Positions 6,198 to 15,102 of a stretch of 22,588 bases of DNA are shown here, one piece after another (the first letter of the stretch is position 1; every line of letters starts with the position of its first letter). A model generated the notes under the pieces. It made no database searches. It was not told the origin of the DNA and saw only the letters and a program-made list of their open reading frames with translations. Source of the stretch: JBFILW01 sp041612005 (lineage in GTDB: Bacteria; Gemmatimonadota; Gemmatimonadetes; Palauibacterales; Palauibacteraceae); assembly GCA_041612005.1 (NCBI GenBank), contig JBFILW010000021.1, positions 1-22,588 of the forward strand, in the 5' to 3' direction. Both the position numbers and the translations under genes were made by a program.

Positions 6198-8359
6198 GGG
6201 TGAGCCGACGCTTCCGGCGCAGCCTGCTGTTCGGGCTGTTGCTCAGCCCGCTGACGGCGCAGGACGTCCGCGGGCAAGCCTCGACCGACCTTGAAGTCGA
6301 ACGGATCAGATTTGTCGGGAACGAGGCCTTTTCCGACAAGCAGCTGGCTGCCGCAATCGCGACAGAGGCCACCAGCTGCCGGACATTTCTGCTTCAGATC
6401 ATCCCCATCTGCCCACTCACCAACTGGGGCTTCGCGCACAACCGGCGCTACCTGCTCCCATCCGATCTTCCCCTCGACGTAATTCGCCTGCGCGTCTTCT
6501 ACCGGCGTCGTGGCTTTCGGGAGGTCCAGGTTGATACGACGGTCACCCGAGGGCGAGGCCAGGTGTCGATCGAGTTTCAGATTACGGAGGGGCCGCCGAC
6601 CACGGTGCGATCACTGCGGATCGTGGGCGACTGGGGCACCCTGAATCGTCCCAAGCTTCTCCAGGACCTGCCCCAGCAGAAGGGTGAGCCGTTCAACCTC
6701 CTCGCCCTCGACGAAGGCCAGCGGATGATCGTCCAGCGCTTCCGCAACAACGGATTCCCTCGCGGCAAAGTGCTACCCGAGTACTTCCTGCCGCGCGACA
6801 GTCTGGTGGCGGACGTGACGCTGACCGCGCAAGCAGGGCCGCGCGTTCGGATCCGGGACATCACGATCGAGGGTGCGGGGAACATCGGTGACGATGTGAT
6901 CAAGAAGTTCCTCACCTTCTCGCGAACTCAGCTCTTCCGGGAAGATCGGATTCTCGAGAGTCAGCGCGACCTGTACACGATCGAGGCCGTGCGCTACGCC
7001 ACCATTGGCACTGATTCCGTCCCCGGCGCCGACAGCCTGATCGACGTCAATGTCCAAATTGATGTGGCGACCCCGAAGACGCTTCGAGCCGGGGTCGACA
7101 TCAACACCGTGAGCTGCTTCGGCGGTCAACTGAGGTTTACGAACCGCAACTTCTTCGGAAACGCACGAGTCCTGGAACTGACGGGCGGCGTGTCGAACCT
7201 GTTGGCGTCTGAGCTGCAGGGGAGGTTTCCCTGCTACCAGGTTTCACAACGGGAAGTGTACCAGCAGACGGCCTTCAACCTTTCGGCCCAGCTGCGCCAG
7301 CCGTACTTCATTTCGGGGAAGAACAACCTCACTCTGACCTTCTTCTTCCGGCGCGAGATCGTGCCAGACCTTTTCGTGCTCCAGGGTGTCGGCGGTGCTC
7401 TCAGTCTCAGCCGCAGACTGCAGCGGCGAATGAACATCACCCTCAGCTACCAGCCGGCGTTCACCGGCTTTGCCGACGAGTCGGCCGATATCTACTTCTG
7501 TGTCAACTTCGGCGTTTGTGATCCGGCGGACATCCAGACCCTGCAGGATCCACGCTGGCTTTCCCCCATTACCCTCTCATGGCGCTGGGATCGCACCAAC
7601 GCTCCCTTTGCGCCAACGGGAGGCTTCTACACGGAGCTGGCGGCGGAGCGCGCCAGCCAGCTCACCGGCTCGGACTACCGATACGTCCGGGGCGTGGCGC
7701 AATTTGCCGCCTTCTTCGGCGTTTCGGAGAACGGCGTGCTGGCTGCGCGAATCAGAGGAGGGGCGGTCGAGCCAACGCAAGGGACGATCTTTGGTGCGGG
7801 CAGCCAACCGAGCGACCCGATCGTATTCCCGACCAAGAGGTTTTTCGAGGGAGGAGCCACCAGCGTGCGCGGCTTCGGCCAGAACCTGCTGGGGCCGACA
7901 GTGCTGGTGGTCGACTCGGTGGCCCAGTGTGCCGATGAGGCTTTGAATTCCTGTGTTCCGGGCCTGCCGCCGTCGGCGTTCGACCAGGACCCGACGGGGG
8001 GCAACGCGAGCTTTACGGCCAGCCTCGAGTACCGCCTGCGGCTGACCGGTTCGTGGCAAGTGGTCGGATTCGTCGACGTCGGACAGACCTGGGCATCGCT
8101 CACGGATCGGACAAGGCCGATTGCGACGCCCGGAGCGGGCCTCCGGTACTTCAGCCCGATCGGACCGATCCGGCTGGACATCGCGTATAACCCAAGCAAA
8201 CCGACGCAGTTGCCAGTTGTCGCCGTGCTGGAGGACGGCTCGATCCAAGAGGTAAATGTACCGTATCTGTATGATCCGTTCACGTTCGACAACCCGAGTC
8301 CGTTTACCGAGTTCTGGCGCCGGCTGCAATTGCAGCTGGCGATCGGTGAAGCGTTCTAG
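6194..8359 (+). CDS. tamA: Outer-membrane protein assembly factor of the BamA/TamA (Omp85) family
   Basis: A 721-residue outer-membrane barrel protein. The GTG at 6194 gives a signal peptide (RRSLLFGLLLSPLTAQ) and overlaps the previous stop as GTGA; GTG at 6200 is an alternative. POTRA-type repeats occupy ~30-340 (ERIRFVGNEAFSDKQL, then VRSLRIVGDWG and VRIRDITIEGAGNIGDDVI). The rest is a surface-antigen barrel with WRWDRTNAPFAPTGGFYTEL, the GGATSVRGFG motif (~553-562) that packs inside Omp85 barrels, and a final strand block (GAGLRYFSPIGPIRLDIAYN). The chain ends in Phe, typical of outer-membrane barrels. The tamB gene 17 bases downstream makes TamA the better name than BamA. Eight cysteines, several in close pairs, are unusual for this family. 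Confidence 0.88.
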   Translation: MRVSRRFRRSLLFGLLLSPLTAQDVRGQASTDLEVERIRFVGNEAFSDKQLAAAIATEATSCRTFLLQIIPICPLTNWGFAHNRRYLLPSDLPLDVIRLRVFYRRRGFREVQVDTTVTRGRGQVSIEFQITEGPPTTVRSLRIVGDWGTLNRPKLLQDLPQQKGEPFNLLALDEGQRMIVQRFRNNGFPRGKVLPEYFLPRDSLVADVTLTAQAGPRVRIRDITIEGAGNIGDDVIKKFLTFSRTQLFREDRILESQRDLYTIEAVRYATIGTDSVPGADSLIDVNVQIDVATPKTLRAGVDINTVSCFGGQLRFTNRNFFGNARVLELTGGVSNLLASELQGRFPCYQVSQREVYQQTAFNLSAQLRQPYFISGKNNLTLTFFFRREIVPDLFVLQGVGGALSLSRRLQRRMNITLSYQPAFTGFADESADIYFCVNFGVCDPADIQTLQDPRWLSPITLSWRWDRTNAPFAPTGGFYTELAAERASQLTGSDYRYVRGVAQFAAFFGVSENGVLAARIRGGAVEPTQGTIFGAGSQPSDPIVFPTKRFFEGGATSVRGFGQNLLGPTVLVVDSVAQCADEALNSCVPGLPPSAFDQDPTGGNASFTASLEYRLRLTGSWQVVGFVDVGQTWASLTDRTRPIATPGAGLRYFSPIGPIRLDIAYNPSKPTQLPVVAVLEDGSIQEVNVPYLYDPFTFDNPSPFTEFWRRLQLQLAIGEAF

Positions 8360-8376
8360 CAGTGGCCTGCTGAAGA

Positions 8377-11300
8377 ATGGCCAAACGTAGCCCGGCGGCC
8401 CGACTCGCACGCGCCCTGCACATTCCGCAGCGCGTCTTCTGGATGGCCAGCCGGCTCCTGGGCGGCTTGCTCGGCTTCGGCTTCCTGGCCGGCGCGGGGC
8501 TTGCCGTGTTCCTGAGCCAGACCGTGGTCGGCCGGAACTTCGTGTCCAGCCTGGTGCAGGACGCGCTGAACGGCGCGATCGAGGGACAGGTGAGCCTGGG
8601 GCCGATCATCGGCGGCGATCTGATCTCGACCGCGATCGTGTCGCGATTCGAGATCGCCACAGATGATGGTGACCTGTTCCTCGCCCTGGACAGCGTGCGG
8701 CTCAACTACAATCCGCTGAGCTTTCTGCGCCGTAACTTCCGCTTCCGACACGCGCACATCCGCCGGGCGGAAATCAACCTGATTCAGTACGCGGACGGGT
8801 CCTGGATCATGGACCGCCTGTTCCCGGCCGACACGACGGCTGGCGATCCGTCCGGGGCCCGGCTCCTGTTCGCCGACCTGAAAATCGATGACGGGACCCT
8901 CCGTGTGCGAAGTCCCTGGGCCGCCGACTTGCGTGGCGCCAGTCGAGACAGCGCGATCACGGCTGGGCTGCGCGGCGAGGCAATGTGGCGGGTGGTACGA
9001 ACGGATAGTGGAACCGTCGAGAGGTTGATCGAGCTCGAGGAGTTTCGGGGACGCCTGCCGCTCCTGCGGCTCGTCGACCCACGGCGTCCAATGAAGTTCG
9101 AGCTGGAAGCGATCACGATGGTCGCCAATGTGGTACAGGAGCCACTGGACATACTCCAGTTCGACGGCACCGTGACGTTTCGCGACTCAGTTCTCGTCGA
9201 AATCCACCGCCTGCAGCTACCCGCCTCGAGGCTGGCCGGCTCCGGGCACGTAATCCCGAGTGATCCGCCGACCTACCGATTCGAGCTCGAGGCCGATCCG
9301 ATCGGCTTCACCGATCTGACGTGGCTGCCGGTCCCGGTCCCATCGACAGGAGGTGGCCCCGCCGATCTGGTCGCTTGGGCGGGCAGCGACGAAATCCCGG
9401 TGATCGAGGTGCTCAACGGGACCATCGAGGTCGAGGACTCGAACATCACTGGTGGATTCGTGCTCGCGCTGGAGCCGAATCCGCGCTTCGCATCGATCGA
9501 CCTGGACTTTGCGCCGCTTCGCCTCGGGATGGTGGACGAGCTCTTGGAACGCCCGAGCCTGATCGACGGCTACCTGACCGGGTCGCTGCGAGGTTCCGGC
9601 CCGATCGACGCATTGGTCATCGACGCATCGGTACGGGCCCGAGGCATCTCGGACACGGCGCAGGTATCCGGCGTGCTGGTCCAGGGAGGGGTGAGCCTCG
9701 TCGAGCCATACCCGTTGGATTCGTTGCGGCTTTCGTTCGAGGCCTTCGAGCCCCGCTGGACCCGGGTTGTCGGCATTTCGACTCTGCTCGAGGGACGGAT
9801 GAACGGCTCGGCCATGTTGAGCGGGCGCCCCGACGGGCTGCTGGCGTTCGAAATGGACGTCGACATGGTCAGTCCAGGCGGTGACTCGTCCCACGTGACC
9901 GGCGATGGCCGCATGGATCTGTTCGAGTCGTCCGAACTCGACGTTCGGTTCGACGCGGATCCGCTCGCGCTCTCCCTGATCCAGCCGTACGTGACCGATG
10001 TGGAACTGGTCGGCGCCATCCGTGGGCCGATCGCAGCCAGCGGTCCACTCTCGGACCTCCACGCCCGGGCGCGCCTGCAGACGCCGCGCGGTCAGTTGGA
10101 GTTCGACGGTGTCTTCGACCTGGAGGCGAAAGAGAAGCGATACGACGCGCTGGTGATCGCGACGGATCTGCAGCCCGAGCAATGGATCGCCGACGCTCCC
10201 AGCGGCCAGCTGGCGATCCGAGGCCGGATCAATGGTGTGGGCACCGACCCAGCCACGCTTGCCGCAAGCTTCGACCTCGAGATACTCCCTTCGCTGTTCG
10301 AAGGGGCCCGGGTGGATACGAGCCTCGTTCGCTTCACGCTCGCCGACGGGTTGGCGAGCGCGGATACGTTCGTCATCCGCACCGATGTTGGAGAGGTGGT
10401 CGGACACGGGACATTCGGTCTCGCCGAGGACCGGAGCGGGGTCCTCATCCTGGACATGACGGCCCCGGATCTGTCGACCTGGAACCGCTGGCTCATTCCG
10501 GGCCGAAACGTCAGCCGGCCGGATACGCTGGTGGACGATCTGTTCGCCGATTTTCCGGCTGCCGACCAGGTGAACGCCGAGGCGGCCGTGCCGGCGCAGG
10601 CGGTCTCGGCCGCCGACACGCTTGCTGGCTCCATCACCGCACAGGGCATCGTCTTCGGCAACCTGCACGACTACTCGCTCGGCGGTCGCGTCAACGGCAA
10701 CACTGTCAGCTACGGCGCCTTCAGCGCGGACTCGCTGAGCCTGACTCTCGACGTCCCCGATCCGCTTCGGCCCGATTCTGTCGTGGTGAACTCGAGGGCG
10801 TGGGAGGTCATGGCGCTCGGGGAGCAACTCGACTCGATCAGCCTTCGCTGGCAGCGACTGGGGCCAGACCGGAACGACCTCACCGTCTCGGCCGCGCGCG
10901 ACACGACGCTCGGATTCGAGACCCACGCCCGAATCGACTGGACCGACACGGCAAGAGCGGCCCTGATCGACTCCCTGCGCTTGCACCTCGGCGGCCAGAC
11001 ACTGTGGCTGGTAGATACGACCCGCATCGCCACCAGCGAAGCAGGTTTCACGATCAGGGGTCTGCGCCTCACCGGCACCGGTCAAGCGGACCTGCGGGCC
11101 GACGGAGAAATCCCTGCCGACGGTCCTGCGCGCTTCGACCTCAGCTTCGAGAATCTCAGGCTCGCCAACGAGCGCGGACTGTGGCCCGAGGGCCCGAACC
11201 TCGATGGCTTGCTGACGGGATCGGTTCAGGTACGGGGATCAGCGGCGAAACCGGAAATCGATGGACGCCTCGTCATTCGAGCCCCATCGGTGGATAGCGT

Positions 11301-12897
11301 CAGCTACGAGGCGATCACGGTTGATTTTGGCTACTCCGGCCGGTCGCTCGCCGCCAAGATGGAAGTCCGGCACGAGGGCCAAACGCTCGCCAATGCGGAA
11401 GGGACGCTGGCCATCGACCTGGCGCTCAAGACGCGTGAGACCCGGATCAGTGGCGACGCGGTTCGCCTTGCGGTGCGCGCCGACAGCCTTCCGCTCGAGC
11501 TGGCAGCGGTCATGTTCGGCAATCTGGAGGAGGTGACCGGATTCGCGCGCGGAGAAGTACGTGCCCAGGGAAGTGTCAAGGCACTCGAGCTGGCAGGCGC
11601 CGCGGCTCTGGTCAGGGGCGCGGCCACGCTGCCTGATCTCGGGGTCCGCTTCAGTGGAATCAACGGCCAGATAAGGTTCGAGGGAACCGAGGCGATCCTC
11701 GACTCGCTGCCGGTCACCTCGTCCGCGGGCGGCTCCCTCGTCGTCACCGGATCAATCGACCTCACCGACCTCACCGACATCGGCTTCGATATCGACCTCG
11801 ATGCCAGGCGATTTGCCACCATGCGTCGTCGTCGGATGAGTTTCCTCGTGAGCGGCGACGCCCACCTGGGAGGCACGTACGCCGCCCCGGAGCTGACCGG
11901 AGACTTTCGTATCTCGGACGGGACGTTCCGGGCGGATCAGTTCTTCCGTGACCGATCCGTCGTGGACTTGTCTGATCCGGCGGTGATGCAGTTCATCGAT
12001 ACGACGCTGGTGGCCGAACGCCGCCTCGTCGCCCGTGTCCAGAATCCGTTCCTTCAGAATCTGCGCATGAACGCCAGGGTGTCAGTCGGCCCGAACCTGT
12101 GGTTGCGATCCCAGCGTCTGGAGCTGGACATGGGAGGGCAGCTCCAGGTCACGATGAACCGGGCCGAGCAGGACCTGCGCGTGGTCGGTCCACTGCGTCT
12201 GGAGCGCGGGCGCTTTCGCTACGAGGTCGGCCCCTACTCACGGAACTTCAAGATCACATCGGGCAGCATCAACTTCGTCGGCACTCCGGGGGTGGACCCC
12301 AACCTCGACATCAACGCCGAGTACGAGACCCGAACGACGCGCGGCGTGGTGCTGGTCGTCACCCTGCACGTGACCGGCACGATGCTCGAGCCATCCATCA
12401 GCCTCTCGAGCGACCCGCAGCTCGCCGAGTCGGACCTCGTCTGCTACGTCTTCTTCGGCTCTCCGTGCGTCTCGGTGACGGGCGGGCAGGAAAGCGGAGC
12501 GGACCTGGGTGCACAGCTGGCGCGCGACCAGGTGTTGGGCACCGTGAGCTCCTCGCTTTCCTCCGTGCTCGTCGGAGAGACGGGTCTGGACTACCTGGAC
12601 ATCCGGTCCAGCGCCAGCGTTCAACCGTACGGGACGACCACTGCCTCCGAGTCGTTTTTCTCGGACACCGAGGTCGAAATCGGCAAGTACCTGAGTCGGG
12701 ATGTCTTCGTCTCGGTACGGCAGGCGATCGGCAGAGCTGTCCCTCCCGCGGTGAGAGTCGAATACAAGTTCGGTGCAGGCTGGACGGCCGTGGCGCGCAC
12801 GGAGCGCTACCTCAGCGACCAGCTGATCCAGAACTATGCCAACTTCACCACCAAGCAGCTCGTCGGTGTGTCCTTGTTCCGGGAGTGGGACTTCTGA
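8377..12897 (+). CDS. tamB: Translocation and assembly module subunit TamB (AsmA/DUF490 family)
   Basis: A 1506-residue protein anchored in the inner membrane by one N-terminal helix (~30-52, LLGGLLGFGFLAGAGLAVFL) and otherwise periplasmic. An AsmA-like N-terminal region is followed by long repetitive beta-strand sequence expected to form a hydrophobic groove between the two membranes. The C-terminal ~370 residues match the TamB/DUF490 type, with segments such as DLRVVGPLRLERGRFRYEVG and FKITSGSINFVGTPGVDP, and the chain ends in an aromatic residue. Known relatives act with TamA in outer-membrane protein insertion and in phospholipid transport. It is longer than E. coli TamB (about 1260). Its only cysteines, Cys1356 and Cys1364, lie inside the DUF490 region. 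The start is ATG 8377, preceded by a weak purine-rich GAAGA. Confidence 0.92.
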   Translation: MAKRSPAARLARALHIPQRVFWMASRLLGGLLGFGFLAGAGLAVFLSQTVVGRNFVSSLVQDALNGAIEGQVSLGPIIGGDLISTAIVSRFEIATDDGDLFLALDSVRLNYNPLSFLRRNFRFRHAHIRRAEINLIQYADGSWIMDRLFPADTTAGDPSGARLLFADLKIDDGTLRVRSPWAADLRGASRDSAITAGLRGEAMWRVVRTDSGTVERLIELEEFRGRLPLLRLVDPRRPMKFELEAITMVANVVQEPLDILQFDGTVTFRDSVLVEIHRLQLPASRLAGSGHVIPSDPPTYRFELEADPIGFTDLTWLPVPVPSTGGGPADLVAWAGSDEIPVIEVLNGTIEVEDSNITGGFVLALEPNPRFASIDLDFAPLRLGMVDELLERPSLIDGYLTGSLRGSGPIDALVIDASVRARGISDTAQVSGVLVQGGVSLVEPYPLDSLRLSFEAFEPRWTRVVGISTLLEGRMNGSAMLSGRPDGLLAFEMDVDMVSPGGDSSHVTGDGRMDLFESSELDVRFDADPLALSLIQPYVTDVELVGAIRGPIAASGPLSDLHARARLQTPRGQLEFDGVFDLEAKEKRYDALVIATDLQPEQWIADAPSGQLAIRGRINGVGTDPATLAASFDLEILPSLFEGARVDTSLVRFTLADGLASADTFVIRTDVGEVVGHGTFGLAEDRSGVLILDMTAPDLSTWNRWLIPGRNVSRPDTLVDDLFADFPAADQVNAEAAVPAQAVSAADTLAGSITAQGIVFGNLHDYSLGGRVNGNTVSYGAFSADSLSLTLDVPDPLRPDSVVVNSRAWEVMALGEQLDSISLRWQRLGPDRNDLTVSAARDTTLGFETHARIDWTDTARAALIDSLRLHLGGQTLWLVDTTRIATSEAGFTIRGLRLTGTGQADLRADGEIPADGPARFDLSFENLRLANERGLWPEGPNLDGLLTGSVQVRGSAAKPEIDGRLVIRAPSVDSVSYEAITVDFGYSGRSLAAKMEVRHEGQTLANAEGTLAIDLALKTRETRISGDAVRLAVRADSLPLELAAVMFGNLEEVTGFARGEVRAQGSVKALELAGAAALVRGAATLPDLGVRFSGINGQIRFEGTEAILDSLPVTSSAGGSLVVTGSIDLTDLTDIGFDIDLDARRFATMRRRRMSFLVSGDAHLGGTYAAPELTGDFRISDGTFRADQFFRDRSVVDLSDPAVMQFIDTTLVAERRLVARVQNPFLQNLRMNARVSVGPNLWLRSQRLELDMGGQLQVTMNRAEQDLRVVGPLRLERGRFRYEVGPYSRNFKITSGSINFVGTPGVDPNLDINAEYETRTTRGVVLVVTLHVTGTMLEPSISLSSDPQLAESDLVCYVFFGSPCVSVTGGQESGADLGAQLARDQVLGTVSSSLSSVLVGETGLDYLDIRSSASVQPYGTTTASESFFSDTEVEIGKYLSRDVFVSVRQAIGRAVPPAVRVEYKFGAGWTAVARTERYLSDQLIQNYANFTTKQLVGVSLFREWDF

Positions 12898-12899
12898 GC

Positions 12900-12912
12900 T
12901 AGATTCGCTCCG
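12900..12912 (+). promoter_or_regulatory. Possible -10 element and near-leaderless start for the lipid kinase gene
   Basis: TAGATT at 12900-12905 lies seven bases before the ATG at 12913, and no Shine-Dalgarno sequence is visible. This TANNNT-N7-ATG arrangement resembles leaderless promoters. No good -35 is seen; TTGTTC at 12874 is about 20 bases away. Weak call. Confidence 0.2.
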
Positions 12913-13836
12913 ATGAGCAGCCCCGAGCATCTCGCCTCTACTGAAGATCGTTTCGTCATCCTCGTCAATCCGAAGGCGAGTGGCGGACAGCCGGCCATCC
13001 TGCGCCGCCGCCTGGCGGCCGCATTCGCCGAAAAGGGCGTGCACTTCGACATCTACGAGACGGACAGCGCCGCGCACGCCTACGAAGTGGCCCGGGCCGC
13101 AGCCGAGGCCGGTTGCCGCGCGGTCGCGGTGGCGGGCGGCGACGGGACCGTGGCGCAGGCACTGCGGGGCACCGCTGGAAGCGAAACCCCGGTGGCTATC
13201 CTGCCCTTCGGGACCGGGAACCAGCTCGCGGTCAATTTCGGAATCCCCGCGTCCCTCGAAGGCGCCGTCGAGGTGGCGGTGGGCGGCGTGGTCGAGAAGA
13301 TCGACCTGGGGCGAATCGGGGCCGAGTACTTCGCCCTCATCGCCGGGGCGGGACTGGACGCGGAGGTGATGGCCGGCGCCACGGCGGAACTCAAGCAACG
13401 CCTGGGATTCGCGGCCTACCTGTACAGCGGGCTCAAGACAGTGATCACTCCCCAGCGGGCCGACTTCCGGATCGTGGCGGATGGCCACGAGGTCGAGGTG
13501 ACCGCGAGCATGGTGCTGCTGGCCAACGTAGGGCAGCTGGCCGCGGGATCGCTCCCCGTCGAGGTGACGGTGGGACCCCGGGTCTCGTTCACCGACGGTC
13601 TGATCGATGTCTGTATCTACGCTCCCCGCAATTTGCCCGAGATGGCCCGCATGGTGTGGCGCGTCGCCCGGCAGGAGTACGCGGGTGACGACCGGATGCT
13701 CTTCCTGCAGGCGCGCGAGGTGAAAGTCGAGTCCAACCCACCCGTCGCCGTCCAGATCGACGGCGAGCCTCGCGGTGAGACGCCGATCGAGGCGGAGGCT
13801 GTGCCGCTGGCGGGACGCATACTGGTGCGCGGGTGA
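12913..13836 (+). CDS. Diacylglycerol/lipid kinase family protein (DagK/YegS/BmrU type)
   Basis: A 307-residue ATP-dependent lipid kinase of the DAGK catalytic family. Visible are the first nucleotide-binding strand and turn (LVNPKASGG, ~17-25), the hallmark GGDGT at residues 75-79, the glycine-rich loop PFGTGNQLA, a middle beta-sandwich region, and QIDGEP near the C-terminus, which carries the conserved Asp-Gly-Glu. The lipid substrate (diacylglycerol, phosphatidylglycerol or another) cannot be read from sequence. In the operon it could recycle diacylglycerol, which is a product of membrane-derived head-group transfer, but this is inference. The gene begins 15 bases after tamB and its stop overlaps the lysA start as GTGA, so these two are probably co-translated. 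Confidence 0.88.
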   Translation: MSSPEHLASTEDRFVILVNPKASGGQPAILRRRLAAAFAEKGVHFDIYETDSAAHAYEVARAAAEAGCRAVAVAGGDGTVAQALRGTAGSETPVAILPFGTGNQLAVNFGIPASLEGAVEVAVGGVVEKIDLGRIGAEYFALIAGAGLDAEVMAGATAELKQRLGFAAYLYSGLKTVITPQRADFRIVADGHEVEVTASMVLLANVGQLAAGSLPVEVTVGPRVSFTDGLIDVCIYAPRNLPEMARMVWRVARQEYAGDDRMLFLQAREVKVESNPPVAVQIDGEPRGETPIEAEAVPLAGRILVRG

Positions 13837-15068
13837 GCGAGACGGCGGTCCTGCAGGACATAGCGGCCAAAGTCGGCACCCCCGCGTACGTGTACGATGG
13901 GCCGACCCTGGACCGGAACGTCGCTCGGTGGACGAACGCGGTCGACGAGCCGGGCGCCATCCATTATGCGGTCAAAGCGAACTCGAACCTCGGCGTTCTG
14001 CGGCGCCTGGCCACGCACGGAGTCAGCTTCGAGGTGGGCACCGAGGGCGAGTACGCGCGGGTCCGGGCGGCCGGCCTGCCCCCGCACAGAGTGTTGTTCG
14101 GCGGGGTGCCGAAGAGTGATTCCGAGGTCACCCTGTCCGTTTCCGAGCGCCTCGCCCTGGTGGTGCTGCAGGCCGAGCACGAATTCGCTGCGGCGGAGCG
14201 CCACGCCGATCCACTGCAGCCGGCCCGCGTGGCTATACGGGTGCGACCGGGGATCCGCGCCGGGGCCCACCCCTCACTGGAGACCGCCGTGCGGGAGGCG
14301 AAATTCGGGATCGCTCCGGAGGATGTCGACCGGGCGTGGCGGCAGCTGTCTGCGGCGCCGGGACTGGATCCCCGCGGTCTGGCCGTCCATCTCGGTTCCG
14401 GAGTCAGCGGGGTCGAGCCGTACGAGCGGGCACTCGATGTGCTCCTCACCCTGGTCGATGAGCTGGAGGAGTGCGGTCACCCCGTGCGGGAGCTGGACCT
14501 GGGCGGCGGGCTGGCCGTCGACTACGAGGGCGGCGCGGATCCGGCCCCGGCGGTCCTGGTCGAGCGGATCCGGTCGCGTCTGGCCGGACGTGACCTGGAG
14601 GTACGCTACGAGCCCGGCCGTTCGGTCGTCGCCCGGGCCGGTCTCCTGCTGACCCGTGTGCTGTACCGCCGCGAGCGCGACGGCCACCCGGCGCTCGTCT
14701 GCGATGCCGGCCAGAACGACTTTGCGCGCTACGCCCTCTACGGTGCCTTCCACCGCATCGAGCCGCTGGACGGCTGCCTCTCCGGCCCGCCGGCGGTGGA
14801 TGTGCTCGGGCCCACGTGCGAGTCGGGAGACATCCTCGGGGTCGAGCGGCGCCTGACCCACGTGCAGCCGGGCGAGCTGCTGGCTCTGCGGGACGCCGGC
14901 GCCTACGGCTTCGTGATGGCCTCCAACTACAACAGCCGCCCCAGGCCGCCGGAGATCATGGTCGATGGCGCCGATTGGGAGATCGTGCGCGCGAGAGAAT
15001 CCTTCGAAGACCTGTGGCGCGACGAGATCCGTGCCGACACCCGAGCCGCTTCACCCTCTCCGTCTTGA
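13833..15068 (+). CDS. lysA: Diaminopimelate decarboxylase
   Basis: PLP-dependent fold-type III decarboxylase converting meso-diaminopimelate to L-lysine. The 411-residue protein has an alanine-racemase-like barrel with the PLP lysine Lys48 in YAVKANSN, then RVRPGIRAGAHPSLE, KFGI, HLGSGV (the DapDC HIGSQ position), DLGGGL and the phosphate-binding EPGRSVV. The C-terminal beta domain has Cys329 in CESGD and the conserved end GAYGFVMASNYNSRPRPPE. The substrate is called from the overall motif set, since ornithine/arginine decarboxylases of the same fold differ in the specificity helix. It starts at GTG 13833 inside the lipid kinase stop. The C-terminal tail (RAASPSPS) is low complexity. Confidence 0.9.
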   Translation: MSETAVLQDIAAKVGTPAYVYDGPTLDRNVARWTNAVDEPGAIHYAVKANSNLGVLRRLATHGVSFEVGTEGEYARVRAAGLPPHRVLFGGVPKSDSEVTLSVSERLALVVLQAEHEFAAAERHADPLQPARVAIRVRPGIRAGAHPSLETAVREAKFGIAPEDVDRAWRQLSAAPGLDPRGLAVHLGSGVSGVEPYERALDVLLTLVDELEECGHPVRELDLGGGLAVDYEGGADPAPAVLVERIRSRLAGRDLEVRYEPGRSVVARAGLLLTRVLYRRERDGHPALVCDAGQNDFARYALYGAFHRIEPLDGCLSGPPAVDVLGPTCESGDILGVERRLTHVQPGELLALRDAGAYGFVMASNYNSRPRPPEIMVDGADWEIVRARESFEDLWRDEIRADTRAASPSPS

Positions 15069-15102
15069 TCGGAAAGGCTGCCCGCGACTAGCATAGCTGT
15101 CT
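15065..15102 (+). promoter_or_regulatory. Possible uvrA promoter with near-leaderless start
   Basis: TTGATC at 15065-15070, overlapping the lysA stop, and TAGCAT at 15089-15094 are 18 bases apart, as for a -35/-10 pair. The ATG of uvrA is only eight bases after the -10-like element and has no Shine-Dalgarno sequence, so initiation would be at or near the start codon. No convincing LexA-type palindrome is visible. Confidence 0.3.

Noticed and set aside
9217..11085. Minus-strand open frame of 622 codons opposite tamB
   Set aside because: High-GC shadow: low-complexity Arg/Gly/Pro-rich translation with no motif, antisense to a clear tamB reading frame.
11758..11781. Short tandem repeat CTCACCGAC in tamB
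   Set aside because: Only two copies encoding D-L-T-D-L-T-D in a beta-rich region; likely chance.
12238..13488. Minus-strand 416-codon open frame
   Set aside because: It spans the end of tamB and most of the lipid kinase gene in antisense, with composition typical of a GC-rich shadow.
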